64,000 nucleotides of DNA, taken from assembly GCA_045132775.1 (NCBI GenBank), contig JBGUSX010000141.1:1-64000 (forward strand), written 5' to 3'. Positions 1-8,548 of this stretch are shown one piece after another. The position numbers and the translations under genes were made by a program. Origin of the DNA: SVTX01 sp045132775 (lineage in GTDB: Bacteria; Bacillota; Clostridia; Oscillospirales; CAG-272). Below the pieces are notes generated by a model. It searched no databases. It saw nothing but the letters and a program-made list of their open reading frames with translations, and was not told the DNA's origin. Numbering within the stretch: the first letter of the stretch is position 1; every line of letters starts with the position of its first letter.

Positions 1-37
1 CGAACGACATTACACCAATTTCGTTGATTTGTAACGA

Positions 38-71
38 CTGTAACGGGCGGATATGGAATCCGCCCCTACAG
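38..71. repeat. Small intergenic palindromic repeat
   Basis: Imperfect inverted repeat. The core arms gggcggat (45-52) and atccgccc (58-65) are extended by ctgta and tacag. It sits in the gene-free first 150 bases. Short GC-rich hairpins of this kind are often dispersed in Firmicutes genomes, but copy number cannot be judged from this window. Confidence 0.5.
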
Positions 72-157
72 TTATGTGGTGGGGTAAGGCATATAATATT
101 GAGAAAAAATACAGTCGTTTGAAGTGTTCAAACTCCCCCATAAACCGCAATTTATAA

Positions 158-186
158 GACCACGGTATTATGAACATACCGTGGTC
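158..186. terminator. Hairpin downstream of the DUF4838 gene
   Basis: Perfect 11-bp stem (158-168 with 176-186) and a 7-nt loop, 7 bases beyond the stop of the minus-strand gene ending at 193. The U-tract is weak in both directions, so termination is likely but not certain. Confidence 0.6.
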
Positions 187-192
187 CTTGTT

Positions 193-2139
193 TTATCTTC
201 CTGCAATTATCTGGCTCATTCTCTGATTGAAGAGGACGAGGTCGAAATAATAGTGTATTTCGGGCTCGAGCTCGGAGAGGCGGTCGATCGCTACAGCGAG
301 TGCCGCATTTGCGCCGTCTACGTCATTCTTTGAGAGTGCAACGTAGATATCTGCGACGAGCTTGCAGTATTCGCCGTGGTACTCGAGAAGCTTCCATGAC
401 TTTGCAATGCATGCGTCCTCATCTGCGGAGTTTTTCTTAACTGTTTCTGCGAGTGCATCAACCACGCCGTAGACACTTGCGATCCTCTCACCCGCCTCGG
501 TATTTCCGAAGATGCCTGCCTTCTGCGCGCTGTTATCCTCAGCGCCGGTATCCTGTGCTACGATGCTCGTGTTCTGCTTGAGAGCCTTCTTATCAAAGAG
601 ATCCGAAACGGTCTGGAGGTAGTTTTGCGCGAGCCTATAGTCTTCGCCAAAGCATCCCTTCATGTAGTTTTCGATGTATTTTTCGGAGTCGGTTTTCTTG
701 TCGAACTGTATCTCACCGATCATGCTTGCGGGGAGGGCGGTGGGGAAGTAAGCGCGCTGAGTCTGGTCGCTCATGACACCGTCAAAGCCTGTCTGATCAA
801 GCTTTTTGAGGTCGGATGCGATACCCTTGGAGAAATTCATATAACCCGGATCTGTGAAGTGCTCGGTGTAGAGCCAGTACGCGTAGATGAATCTCGCGCC
901 GTCAAACGCGGGCTTCCACTGATCGATGAAGTTGAGGCATGTACCAAAGCTCTGGTCAACGTTCGGATAGTTGTTTCTCTCCCACTTCGGCAAGGGCAGA
1001 GGACTGCGCTCGCCCGAAATGTCATCAAGAGACCAAGCGGTAGTCATAATAAATCTTGAAGGATTGTTGAGCTTTTCAACGATAGGCGCCCAGAGAGTGT
1101 CTACGTACATGATGAATATGATCTTTGCGGGGTTTCCTCTTCTTGTAAGCTCGGCATCAAGCTTGTTGAGCATGCGGACGTAGAGATCGGAGGGATGATG
1201 CTTTTTGCACTCCTCGCACTCGCAGTGATTATTGATGTTATCGGCGAGCCAGAAATGGAGGAAGTCGATATAGGGCTTTTCCTCGAGGTAATCTGCAAGC
1301 CAATTTACGACCTTGTCCTGCACCCATTCCTGCGACATACAGAGCTGGGTGAAGAAGGGCGAGTTTCCGTGAATATCGCGGACTCCGTCGACAAGGGCGA
1401 GAGCCTTCTTAACGTCATCGGAGACGGTATATTTCATACCCGAGATCATGTGACGGACTCCAAACGGCTCGTTAAGCGCGCCGTGGCCCATAACGTGAAG
1501 CTGGAGACCAAACTTCTTTACGTCCTTTTCAAGCTGCAAGCACCAAGCCGCATACTGCTCGTACGGAGGCTCGGGATCCCAGCCCTTTCTTGTAGAAACT
1601 ATGTGTCTGTACCAGCGGTTCATGTAGTTGTAGGGAATGATCTGCTCGATCATAAAGAGGTTCATATTTACCTTGGGCATCCACTTTACTGTCTCGTATA
1701 CGTGCTCGTAGGAGATCGCACCCTCGATGCACTGTCCGCGGAAACGGAAATCCGCCTTTTTTCTGTACGTAAAGGAGTGGTTTGCCATAGCCTTCTTAGG
1801 TACGTAATCACCGTCGGGACCGGGGCGGACAAATGCACAGCCCGCGCTCTTTAAGAGCTCGTAAACTCCCATCAGCACGCTACGCTCGTTGCTTCCTGCG
1901 ATTATACCCGAGAGATCATTGATCTCAACGTCGATAACGTCGTCAAGCATATGATCCCCAACGTCAGAGTCGTCACGGCCGAGGTCGGCGAGGATGCCGA
2001 GGGTGATCGCGTTATCTGATATTTCCTGCGACACGACAATTTCCGTGTCGATCGTGCTATCCATTATTCCGAGAAACCTTGCGAGCTCTTCTGCCGCGTA
2101 TCTTACTGTTTCGGTGTCCTTGAAAATTCTTATTTGCAT
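193..2139 (-). CDS. DUF4838 domain protein (glycoside-hydrolase-like)
   Basis: 648 residues without a signal peptide or membrane segment, so probably cytoplasmic. The N-terminal part (about 1-110) resembles the alpha/beta domain found before alpha-glucuronidase-type barrels, with GVYELL and VRPGPDGDYVP near residues 90-115. The rest fits DUF4838, including the family's cysteine cluster CECEEC near residue 300. Members are associated with polysaccharide use, but no substrate is established. The ATG at 2139 has an upstream purine-rich site and a consensus promoter at 2182-2209. It is monocistronic, with a hairpin just after the stop. Family call good; enzymatic activity unknown. Confidence 0.75.
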   Translation of the reverse strand: MQIRIFKDTETVRYAAEELARFLGIMDSTIDTEIVVSQEISDNAITLGILADLGRDDSDVGDHMLDDVIDVEINDLSGIIAGSNERSVLMGVYELLKSAGCAFVRPGPDGDYVPKKAMANHSFTYRKKADFRFRGQCIEGAISYEHVYETVKWMPKVNMNLFMIEQIIPYNYMNRWYRHIVSTRKGWDPEPPYEQYAAWCLQLEKDVKKFGLQLHVMGHGALNEPFGVRHMISGMKYTVSDDVKKALALVDGVRDIHGNSPFFTQLCMSQEWVQDKVVNWLADYLEEKPYIDFLHFWLADNINNHCECEECKKHHPSDLYVRMLNKLDAELTRRGNPAKIIFIMYVDTLWAPIVEKLNNPSRFIMTTAWSLDDISGERSPLPLPKWERNNYPNVDQSFGTCLNFIDQWKPAFDGARFIYAYWLYTEHFTDPGYMNFSKGIASDLKKLDQTGFDGVMSDQTQRAYFPTALPASMIGEIQFDKKTDSEKYIENYMKGCFGEDYRLAQNYLQTVSDLFDKKALKQNTSIVAQDTGAEDNSAQKAGIFGNTEAGERIASVYGVVDALAETVKKNSADEDACIAKSWKLLEYHGEYCKLVADIYVALSKNDVDGANAALAVAIDRLSELEPEIHYYFDLVLFNQRMSQIIAGR

Positions 2140-2181
2140 TGTAAAATCCTGCCTTTCGACATTAACTTGATTTATGGTTTA

Positions 2182-2209
2182 ATTATAGCATAAAGTGAAG
2201 CTATGTCAA
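2182..2209 (-). promoter_or_regulatory. Sigma-A promoter of the DUF4838 gene
   Basis: On the minus strand, perfect TTGACA (2204-2209) and perfect TATAAT (2182-2187) are separated by 16 bases. The start codon lies 43 bases downstream. Confidence 0.8.
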
Positions 2210-2426
2210 GAGACTATTTTCGCAAAAAAATGGTGAAAAGCTGTGAAAATGATATTTCTGTTCGAAAAGACAAGTTAACAGATGTTTTGCCTATTAAAAT
2301 TGACAAAAAAGAATTCAGAATTGACACCCCGACGAAAGACGTGCATTTGTATGAAAAATTGAAAACGTGGCATAATAATCTTACAAAAAACAGATTTTTG
2401 GCGCATTTTGCGCTTTTGGAGAATAT

Positions 2427-3890
2427 ATGCAAGAGAAAAACAGGCTTTCGGGCGATTATCGGGGGAACGTGAAGCTGCTTGATTCGATACTTCGTCCGCA
2501 GAAAAATTTTGACATTATTAAAAAGCCCTTGGTGGTCGGCAATGGGGAGCTGATGCTCTATTTTATCGACGGATTTGTCAAGGATGCGGTCATGCAGAAG
2601 CTGATGATGCATCTTGTCTCGCTTGAAGGACTTGGTGCCGACAGCAAGGGCAAGACTGCCGATTGGGAGGAGAGCGCGCCCATGGGGCAGAGGGTGGCGG
2701 CTTTCATTCACGCGCATCTGCCTTACGTTGAGACAGAGGCGACGAGCGATCTTGACAATATGATACAAATGATGATGTCCGGTGCTACGCTGTGTCTGGG
2801 ATCCTCGTTTGGCGAATATGGTATAATAATTGACGCAAGGACATATCCCGCGCGCGACACTGCAGAGCCCGAGGGCGACAAGGTCATGCGCGGCGCGCGC
2901 GACGGATTTGTCGAGACCCTGATCTTCAACACCGCGCTCATCCGCCGCCGCATACGCAATCCCGAGCTTACGATGAGTTATATTTCTATTGGAAAAAGCT
3001 CAAAGACCGACGTGGTGGTCTGCTATATGGCGGACAGGGCAGACATTAAATACGTTGACACGATCAAGGAAAAGCTTAAGGGTATCAAGACCGATTCGCT
3101 GACATTGGGGCACGAGTCCCTGGCGGAATGCTTGATAAAGCAGAGGTGGTACAATCCATTCCCGAAGATAAGATACACCGAGCGTCCCGATTCTGCCGCG
3201 GCGCAGCTGCTTGAGGGAAGTGTGCTTATTATTTGCGACAACACTCCGCAGGTCATGGTTCTTCCTACTTCAATTTTTGACTTTATGCAGGAGACCAACG
3301 ACTTTTATTTTCCGCCGCTGACGGGAACCTATATCCGCATTGTGAGGCACGTAGTGTTCTTCCTTGCGCTTTATATGGTTCCGCTTTGGTATTTGCTTGT
3401 GATGCATCCGCAGTTTATCCCCTCGTGGCTCGAGTTTATCGTGCCGCGGGAGGTGGGACGGTTGCCGCTGGTTGCGCAATTACTGCTCGTTGAATTTATC
3501 ATTGACGGGCTCCGCATGGCATCGCTGAATACTCCGAATATGCTGTCGAACTCCTTATCGGTCGTTGGCGGCTTGATACTCGGAGATTTCGCGGTGAGCA
3601 TTGGGTGGCTTATTCCCGAGGTCATTCTGTATATGGCTTTCGTTGCGATCGCGAACTTTACGCAGAGGAGCTACGAGCTTGGATATGCCATTAAGTTTAT
3701 GAGGATAATTCTGCTTGTGTTTACCGCTATATTCGGGCTTTGGGGATTTATCGGCGGCACAGTGCTGATACTTGTTTTGCTTTTGACAAACAAGACTGTG
3801 AACGGAAAAAGAAGCTATCTTTATCCCTTGATACCGTTTGATCTTAAGGCATTTAAGACGTTGTTTATAAGAGTAAAAAAATATGATTAA
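2427..3890 (+). CDS. Spore germination protein, GerA (GerABKA) family
   Basis: 487 residues. Family members are the A subunits of germinant receptors in the spore inner membrane. The N-terminal ~270 residues are soluble and contain the family pattern beginning KNFDI, then GNGELMLYFIDG and the NPELTMSYISIGKSSKTDVVV stretch in part. Several hydrophobic segments follow from about residue 295 (RHVVFFLALYMVPLWYLLVM) to 470. A ggag site sits 5 bases before the ATG at 2427. No GerB or GerC partner adjoins it, so it is an orphan receptor subunit here. Family assignment is firm; the germinant is unknown. Confidence 0.85.
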   Translation: MQEKNRLSGDYRGNVKLLDSILRPQKNFDIIKKPLVVGNGELMLYFIDGFVKDAVMQKLMMHLVSLEGLGADSKGKTADWEESAPMGQRVAAFIHAHLPYVETEATSDLDNMIQMMMSGATLCLGSSFGEYGIIIDARTYPARDTAEPEGDKVMRGARDGFVETLIFNTALIRRRIRNPELTMSYISIGKSSKTDVVVCYMADRADIKYVDTIKEKLKGIKTDSLTLGHESLAECLIKQRWYNPFPKIRYTERPDSAAAQLLEGSVLIICDNTPQVMVLPTSIFDFMQETNDFYFPPLTGTYIRIVRHVVFFLALYMVPLWYLLVMHPQFIPSWLEFIVPREVGRLPLVAQLLLVEFIIDGLRMASLNTPNMLSNSLSVVGGLILGDFAVSIGWLIPEVILYMAFVAIANFTQRSYELGYAIKFMRIILLVFTAIFGLWGFIGGTVLILVLLLTNKTVNGKRSYLYPLIPFDLKAFKTLFIRVKKYD

Positions 3891-3896
3891 ACAGAA

Positions 3897-3924
3897 ACAG
3901 GGAACCGCTCTCGCGGTTCCCTGT
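3897..3924. terminator. Bidirectional terminator between convergent genes
   Basis: Twelve-base perfect stem with tetraloop tctc (3909-3912), midway between the gerA-type stop (3890) and the stop of the oxidoreductase gene (3942). T-rich sequence follows on both strands. Confidence 0.8.
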
Positions 3925-3941
3925 ACGTTTATTGTATGCTA

Positions 3942-4931
3942 TTAGATGACAGCGTTTCCTGCCTTGTCCATTTCCTCGAAAATGAACTTTACGGATGCAC
4001 ATGCATCGGGAAGAGTAGCCTTGTCGGGCTTCTTGCCTGCTACGAGGCAGCCTGCGAAGTACTCGAGCTCGTTGAAGTATCCGCCGAGGTCGGAGATGTT
4101 TCCGCCGCCCGCAACTGCGATCTCTTTCTTGTTGAGCTTAATGGGTGTTGCACCCTCGTCTGTGTAAAGAGTGAAGCCTGCGTTGGTGTACTCCATAACA
4201 GCCTTCTCAAAGGTTACGCGGAATGCCATCTCGAAGGGGAAGGATGCGGGAAGATCCCAGGTTCCCTCGCTGGTTACTACGAAATCGTCGTAGTTTGCGA
4301 TGGTCATAACGTAGCTGTTGGCTTCACCGCCGTGAGCACAGACGGTGTTGAATTTGTTAGGTCTGCCGAATGCATGGAGCATAAAGTCGGTATCGTGAAC
4401 GTGGAGGTCAAGGAAAGCACCGTGCGAACGTGTAACCTCGAGGTCCCAGTTTTCCCATGTCCATGTGGGTCTGGGGGAGAGACGGCGGAATACCGCATTT
4501 ACGACCTTACCGTACTTGCCGGTGTCAATAGCGTCCTTGAGGCAAACGTACTCGTCCCAGAAACGAACGACCTGTCCGACCTGAACGCCTGCGCCTGTCT
4601 CCTCTTGAGCCGCGAGAAGCGCATCACACTCTTCGGGGGTGAAAGCAACCGGCTTTTCGATAAACACGTTCTTTACCTTGTGCATAGCAGCGATAGCATG
4701 CTCGGTGTGAAGGAAGGTGGGAAGGCAGATGTCGATAGCATCAACGTCTGCGTTTGCGATAAGCTCCATACCTGTGCTGTAGATCTCAGCGCCCGAGATC
4801 TTTGCAAGCTCCTCTGCTTTTTCGCGGCGGATGTCGGCAACTGCGGTTACCTGTACACCGTCGATGATGTTGTACGCGTTTGCGTGCATGGATCCCATGA
4901 ATCCACAACCAATAAGACCAATTTTAATCAT
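3942..4931 (-). CDS. Gfo/Idh/MocA family oxidoreductase
   Basis: 329 residues, usual family length. The N-terminal Rossmann motif is GLIGCGFMGSMHA (about 5-17), followed by the EKP motif (VFIEKPVAF, near 93-97) that holds the catalytic lysine region, and the HVHDTD stretch near 178. These enzymes oxidise or reduce sugars or inositols with NAD(P). The start lies 3 bases after the stop of the upstream isomerase gene, so the two are co-transcribed and probably act on one sugar. Substrate unknown. Confidence 0.85.
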   Translation of the reverse strand: MIKIGLIGCGFMGSMHANAYNIIDGVQVTAVADIRREKAEELAKISGAEIYSTGMELIANADVDAIDICLPTFLHTEHAIAAMHKVKNVFIEKPVAFTPEECDALLAAQEETGAGVQVGQVVRFWDEYVCLKDAIDTGKYGKVVNAVFRRLSPRPTWTWENWDLEVTRSHGAFLDLHVHDTDFMLHAFGRPNKFNTVCAHGGEANSYVMTIANYDDFVVTSEGTWDLPASFPFEMAFRVTFEKAVMEYTNAGFTLYTDEGATPIKLNKKEIAVAGGGNISDLGGYFNELEYFAGCLVAGKKPDKATLPDACASVKFIFEEMDKAGNAVI

Positions 4932-4934
4932 TTT

Positions 4935-5774
4935 TTATTTCCTCCCTAAAATTTTGTCAATAGAATTTGATGTGTTGTATATGATCTGCTCGGAGTGCTG
5001 TGCATAAGCGGGGATCATCTCTCCCGTTACCCATCCGTCGTAGCCTACCGCTTCAAGTGCGGAAACAACTGCCGCCCAGTTTACGTCACCTGCGAGCAGG
5101 TCAACGAATCCGTCAAGTGTTCCGACGTTGGTGCGGAATTCCTTGAAGTGAACCTTCTTTATTCTCTTTCCGAGGATCTTGATCCACTGCTCGGGATAGC
5201 CTGTCAGCATAACGTTTCCAACGTCAAAGTAGGACTGCACCCAAGGGGAATCAAAGCTATCGATAAAGCTGCGCATCTCGAGGGGAGACAGCAAAAACTT
5301 ATTCCATACGTTCTCGACTCCGATAACGACGCCGTACTTCTCCGCATCGGGAATAAGATCCTTAATGCTCTCAACGGCTCTCTCATAAGCCACGTCGTAG
5401 TCAACTACACCAAAATCGGGCGCGAAGGATGCAGAAACGCATCCGGGAACGATGAGGATGGTGTCCGCACCGAGAACTGATGCGACTTCAAGCTGACGGC
5501 GAACGAATTTCTTTGCTCTCTCTCTTTCCTCTGCGTCGGGGGAAGTGAGAGAATTGCCCCATACGAGATCGTTACAGACAGAGTATATCTCAAGACCGAG
5601 ATCGTTTGCTGCCTTTTTGATTTTAAGAAGCTCCTCATGAGTTACGTCAAGACCGAGCTCACCTACGTCCGAGATCGCGACCTCGATGCCCTCAAAGCCT
5701 GCGTCTGCGGCGAGCTTGAACTTATCAAGGAGCGTACCACTTGTAAAGCTCCAGATGTTAATGCCCTTTTTCAT
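4935..5774 (-). CDS. Sugar phosphate isomerase/epimerase (xylose-isomerase-like TIM barrel)
   Basis: 279 residues. It opens with MKKGINIWSF and contains GFEGIEVA, VIGVENVWNKFL, SYFDVGN and VHFKEFR, the metal-binding strand ends of AP-endonuclease-2/IolE-type barrels. It is the first gene of a two-gene operon with the downstream dehydrogenase. The ATG at 5774 follows an aggag site. The divergent AraC-type gene at 5957 and the inverted repeats between them suggest local control. Such pairs commonly interconvert keto-sugars or inositols; the actual compound cannot be read from sequence. Confidence 0.8.
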   Translation of the reverse strand: MKKGINIWSFTSGTLLDKFKLAADAGFEGIEVAISDVGELGLDVTHEELLKIKKAANDLGLEIYSVCNDLVWGNSLTSPDAEERERAKKFVRRQLEVASVLGADTILIVPGCVSASFAPDFGVVDYDVAYERAVESIKDLIPDAEKYGVVIGVENVWNKFLLSPLEMRSFIDSFDSPWVQSYFDVGNVMLTGYPEQWIKILGKRIKKVHFKEFRTNVGTLDGFVDLLAGDVNWAAVVSALEAVGYDGWVTGEMIPAYAQHSEQIIYNTSNSIDKILGRK

Positions 5775-5829
5775 CTTTTTCTCCTTATGTATTTTATTTT
5801 TTTATTTTCCGTTATACCAAGATTGACCT

Positions 5830-5856
5830 TACGGCATAATTTTTCAGATTGCCGTA
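5830..5856. promoter_or_regulatory. Inverted repeat in divergent promoter region
   Basis: Perfect 7-bp arms tacggca (5830-5836) and tgccgta (5850-5856), centre to centre about 20 bases, directly before the -35 of the AraC-type gene. Candidate regulator-binding site. Confidence 0.45.
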
Positions 5857-5885
5857 TTGACAACTCTTCGTTTTTATGATACACT
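5857..5885 (+). promoter_or_regulatory. Promoter of the first AraC-type regulator
   Basis: TTGACA at 5857-5862, 17-base spacer, TACACT at 5880-5885. Confidence 0.6.
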
Positions 5886-5889
5886 GTAT

Positions 5890-5932
5890 TTGTGCAAATG
5901 TCTTTGAAGAATTATCCCATATATTTGCACAA
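5890..5932. promoter_or_regulatory. Inverted-repeat operator candidate in AraC leader
   Basis: Perfect 10-bp arms ttgtgcaaat (5890-5899) and atttgcacaa (5923-5932), 33 bases centre to centre, about three helical turns. They lie between promoter and start codon, which fits autoregulation by an AraC-type dimer. Confidence 0.5.
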
Positions 5933-5956
5933 TCGTACCAAAAAGAAGGGTAGAAT

Positions 5957-6853
5957 ATGTCAGATGTTTTTGTCAGACAGGCAAACAAAAAGGAAATATA
6001 CGTCAGCAAGATAGTGACTGTGCTGTATTTTGAGAATTCCTCTAACTTTGTTTTCGGAGGAGAATCGCACGATTTCTGGGAGTTCAACTACATAGATAAG
6101 GGATGCATGGTGGTTACGATCGAGGGTAAGGAGTATCTGCTAAAGAGCGGCGAGCTAATATTTTTTCAACCGAATGAATTTCATTCGCTTGAGGCAAGAG
6201 AGCTCTCAGCACCCAATCACACGGTCGTCAGCTTCGTTTCAAACTCAAAGGCGATGAAATACTTTAAAAACAAGATAATCGCCCTCAACAGCGCGGAAAG
6301 AAAGCTGCTCTCCATCCTTTTGCGTGAAGGTCTCAGTGCCTATTCGCCGATAGAAAAACAACCGCCGATAACAGGAATGACAGAGAAGGAAAGCGCTCCA
6401 ATCGGTGCCGTACAGATGACCTTTAATCTGCTTGAGGAATTTCTCATTACGCTTCTTCGCCGCAGTGAGAGCGGAATATCGATAGGAACGCGACTTCTCT
6501 CCCCGATGTACTACGAAAGTCTGCCCGACAGAATTAAAGAGATCGCGAAATATATGGAGCAGAATATCCGCACGAGCCTGTCGGTAAGTCAGATCGCAAA
6601 GCACTTTCTGCTCAGCGAGAGCGGACTTAAAAAGCTGTTTGCACGCGACGTTGGCTGCGGTGTCACCGATTTCTTCAACAACATGAAGATCGAAAAGGCG
6701 AAGGAATACATCCGCGAGAACGAGATGAACTTCACGCAGATATCCGATGAGCTCGGATTCAGCTCGATACACTATTTTTCACGCCTTTTCAAGAAAAAAA
6801 CAGGCATGACGCTTACCGAATACCGCTCGTCAGTTATTTATCAAAGTGAATAA
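5957..6853 (+). CDS. AraC family transcriptional regulator
   Basis: 298 residues. The N-terminal cupin-like sensor domain has HDFWEFNYIDKG, EFHSLEAREL and the beta-rich pattern of AraC_binding. The C-terminal ~100 residues hold two helix-turn-helix units: SVSQIAKHFLLSESGLKKLF and FTQISDELGFSSIHYFSRLF, then KKKTGMTLTEYR. An agaaggg site precedes the ATG at 5957. It is divergent from the isomerase/dehydrogenase operon, which is the likely target. It closely resembles in layout the second regulator at 10387. Confidence 0.88.
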   Translation: MSDVFVRQANKKEIYVSKIVTVLYFENSSNFVFGGESHDFWEFNYIDKGCMVVTIEGKEYLLKSGELIFFQPNEFHSLEARELSAPNHTVVSFVSNSKAMKYFKNKIIALNSAERKLLSILLREGLSAYSPIEKQPPITGMTEKESAPIGAVQMTFNLLEEFLITLLRRSESGISIGTRLLSPMYYESLPDRIKEIAKYMEQNIRTSLSVSQIAKHFLLSESGLKKLFARDVGCGVTDFFNNMKIEKAKEYIRENEMNFTQISDELGFSSIHYFSRLFKKKTGMTLTEYRSSVIYQSE

Positions 6854-6858
6854 AAACA

Positions 6859-6890
6859 CGGCTTTCTCTCCAATGCTGAAGAGAAAGCCG
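6859..6890. terminator. Bidirectional terminator
   Basis: Eleven-bp stem cggctttctct / agagaaagccg (6859-6869 with 6880-6890), between the AraC stop and the stop of the convergent minus-strand gene ending at 6908. Confidence 0.75.
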
Positions 6891-6907
6891 TCCTTATTTA
6901 TGTGCGA

Positions 6908-7540
6908 TCAGAATTCAGATTCGTATGTCTGTGGGAACTCTTCCCAGCAGAGCTCTCTGACCTCGATATCCTTGATCTTGAGCTGTGTGCAATATGCCGA
7001 GAAGCCGACTTTGCCGGGGGCTATCGGATTGGGATCCTGAAGCTCAGTGACCATCTCACCGTCGACCATCATAAAGGAATGACCGTTTATGCAACCGACG
7101 TCGATCCTTATGAAATCGCCGGTTTGATATTTGTAGAGGGCGGTGGAGGTGTATAGAGTGACTCTTCCGTCCTGCTCGTCACGCTCGATACCGCTTCTGT
7201 GCTCATACCAACCGTTTACGCCGCAGACGTAGGATTCGCCAAGGAAATTGGTCTCGTCGTTCCACTTTGCAAAATAGAATGCGTTGAGGTCGCGCGTTGC
7301 GGGGGGGATCGCCTGCACGGTAAAGGAGAGCATCATAGCGTTGCCGTATTCACGTTTACTGATAAGCAATGCTGCGGTGCTTTTGCGTTCTGCCCCTATA
7401 AGATAGCCATCCTCACACTTCCACTCTCCCGTTTTTGGCTCCCAATGCTCAAGCCAATCCTCTCCTGGCTGATATTTGAAAACTACGGGGGACTTATCAA
7501 GGAGTACCTTTTTGCCCCAAAGATGTATTTCGCCCGTCAT
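6908..7540 (-). CDS. Lectin-like beta-sandwich protein (DUF1961/3-keto-disaccharide-hydrolase-like)
   Basis: 210 residues, no signal peptide. The pattern of beta strands with late GDFIRIDVGCINGHSFMMVD and GKVGFSAYCTQLKIKDIEVR resembles concanavalin-type domains such as DUF1961 or DUF1080. I chose the ATG at 7540, which follows the previous stop by one base and has a gcggag site upstream; an upstream TTG at 7573 would give 11 more residues. It is the last gene of the deacetylase-kinase-NagB-like operon, so it probably binds or processes the same sugar. Family only approximate. Confidence 0.6.
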   Translation of the reverse strand: MTGEIHLWGKKVLLDKSPVVFKYQPGEDWLEHWEPKTGEWKCEDGYLIGAERKSTAALLISKREYGNAMMLSFTVQAIPPATRDLNAFYFAKWNDETNFLGESYVCGVNGWYEHRSGIERDEQDGRVTLYTSTALYKYQTGDFIRIDVGCINGHSFMMVDGEMVTELQDPNPIAPGKVGFSAYCTQLKIKDIEVRELCWEEFPQTYESEF

Positions 7541-7541
7541 A

Positions 7542-8477
7542 TCAGTTACACTCCGCGACAAGGGGACCTGCAAGATCCTTGAGATAGAAGAGCTTACCGG
7601 GAAGTGTGGGCATAAAGGTAGAGGTGATGTTCATGTCGGGTCCGTAGTGGAGAGTTGTGAGGAAGGACATACCCTGCCATTGCATTCCGCGTCCGAGCGT
7701 TCCGTCGCATCCGCCGATGATGTAATCAGCCTGGAGGAAGAGTCCGGGTCCTATGGTGTTAGCGCGGCAAGGAACGAGAGTCGTGCGGCTCTTGAAGCTT
7801 GTGAGTGCGTTCTGCTCTATGGTGAGGGGATGGAGCTTTGCGCCGATGCGGTAGGGTGCTTTCTTCCAATCCTCAACAGAAGCGTAGTCCTCTGCAAACT
7901 GGGGCTCCCAGAATGCGATGTGGCACATTCTTCCGATACCGAACACCAAAACGAGCTTTGCGCCCTCTGCCTTGAGTGCCGCGATCTTCTCGGGGTAGGT
8001 GGGGAGATTTGCTTTTGTTGCGAAGTTTCTCTGATTTTCGGGGATAGTCTTGTTGATCTTGTTGAAGAACGCCTGCTTCATGCTGTACTCGAAGGATGCG
8101 GGGTTATCGTTGGAAAGGGTATTACCCTCTGCGTCTGCCCACTCGTCCATATTGAAGGTATATACGTGAGAGCAGTCGATATCCCACTCGTTGAGGAAGT
8201 AGGATGCCCACTTGTACATTCCCATAGGTCCTACGGGGAGGATGATAGCGAGCTTCTCGCCTCTCTCTGCCGCAAGCTTGATCTGCATTGCGATCTCGTG
8301 ACCCATAAGGGTATCGAAGTCGTAGATGCTCTCGCACTCTACGGGGTTGAAGTTCTCGTTCCAGAAGTCCTCGCGAACGACACCCTTATCACAGCAAGCG
8401 TCGATCTTTGCAAGATCCCATCCTGCAGGGTAGAAGCCTTCAAGGAGGCTGCCTTTAACAGTTGACAAAAAATCCAT
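7542..8477 (-). CDS. NagB/RpiA-fold protein, glucosamine-6-phosphate deaminase-like
   Basis: 311 residues. TFNMDEW near residue 110 matches the deaminase TFNMDEY motif (Asp72 in E. coli NagB). The second catalytic motif, normally GxGxDGHIAFNEP, reads GIGRMCHIAFWEP here. The His and Glu are kept, but the Asp that helps open the sugar ring is replaced by Met. It may therefore act on a different amino sugar or catalyse only isomerisation. It lies between the kinase and the lectin-like gene in one operon. Family good, reaction uncertain. Confidence 0.7.
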   Translation of the reverse strand: MDFLSTVKGSLLEGFYPAGWDLAKIDACCDKGVVREDFWNENFNPVECESIYDFDTLMGHEIAMQIKLAAERGEKLAIILPVGPMGMYKWASYFLNEWDIDCSHVYTFNMDEWADAEGNTLSNDNPASFEYSMKQAFFNKINKTIPENQRNFATKANLPTYPEKIAALKAEGAKLVLVFGIGRMCHIAFWEPQFAEDYASVEDWKKAPYRIGAKLHPLTIEQNALTSFKSRTTLVPCRANTIGPGLFLQADYIIGGCDGTLGRGMQWQGMSFLTTLHYGPDMNITSTFMPTLPGKLFYLKDLAGPLVAECN

Positions 8478-8548
8478 GATTTTCTCCGTTCCGCCGCATA
8501 TTGCGGCTTTTTTATTTGAAATTTTATTTTCTTTTTGTTTACACTCGA

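Noticed and set aside
3936..4949. 337-codon frame on the plus strand
   Set aside because: Antisense to a canonical Gfo/Idh/MocA gene and covering the terminator; no domain or start site.
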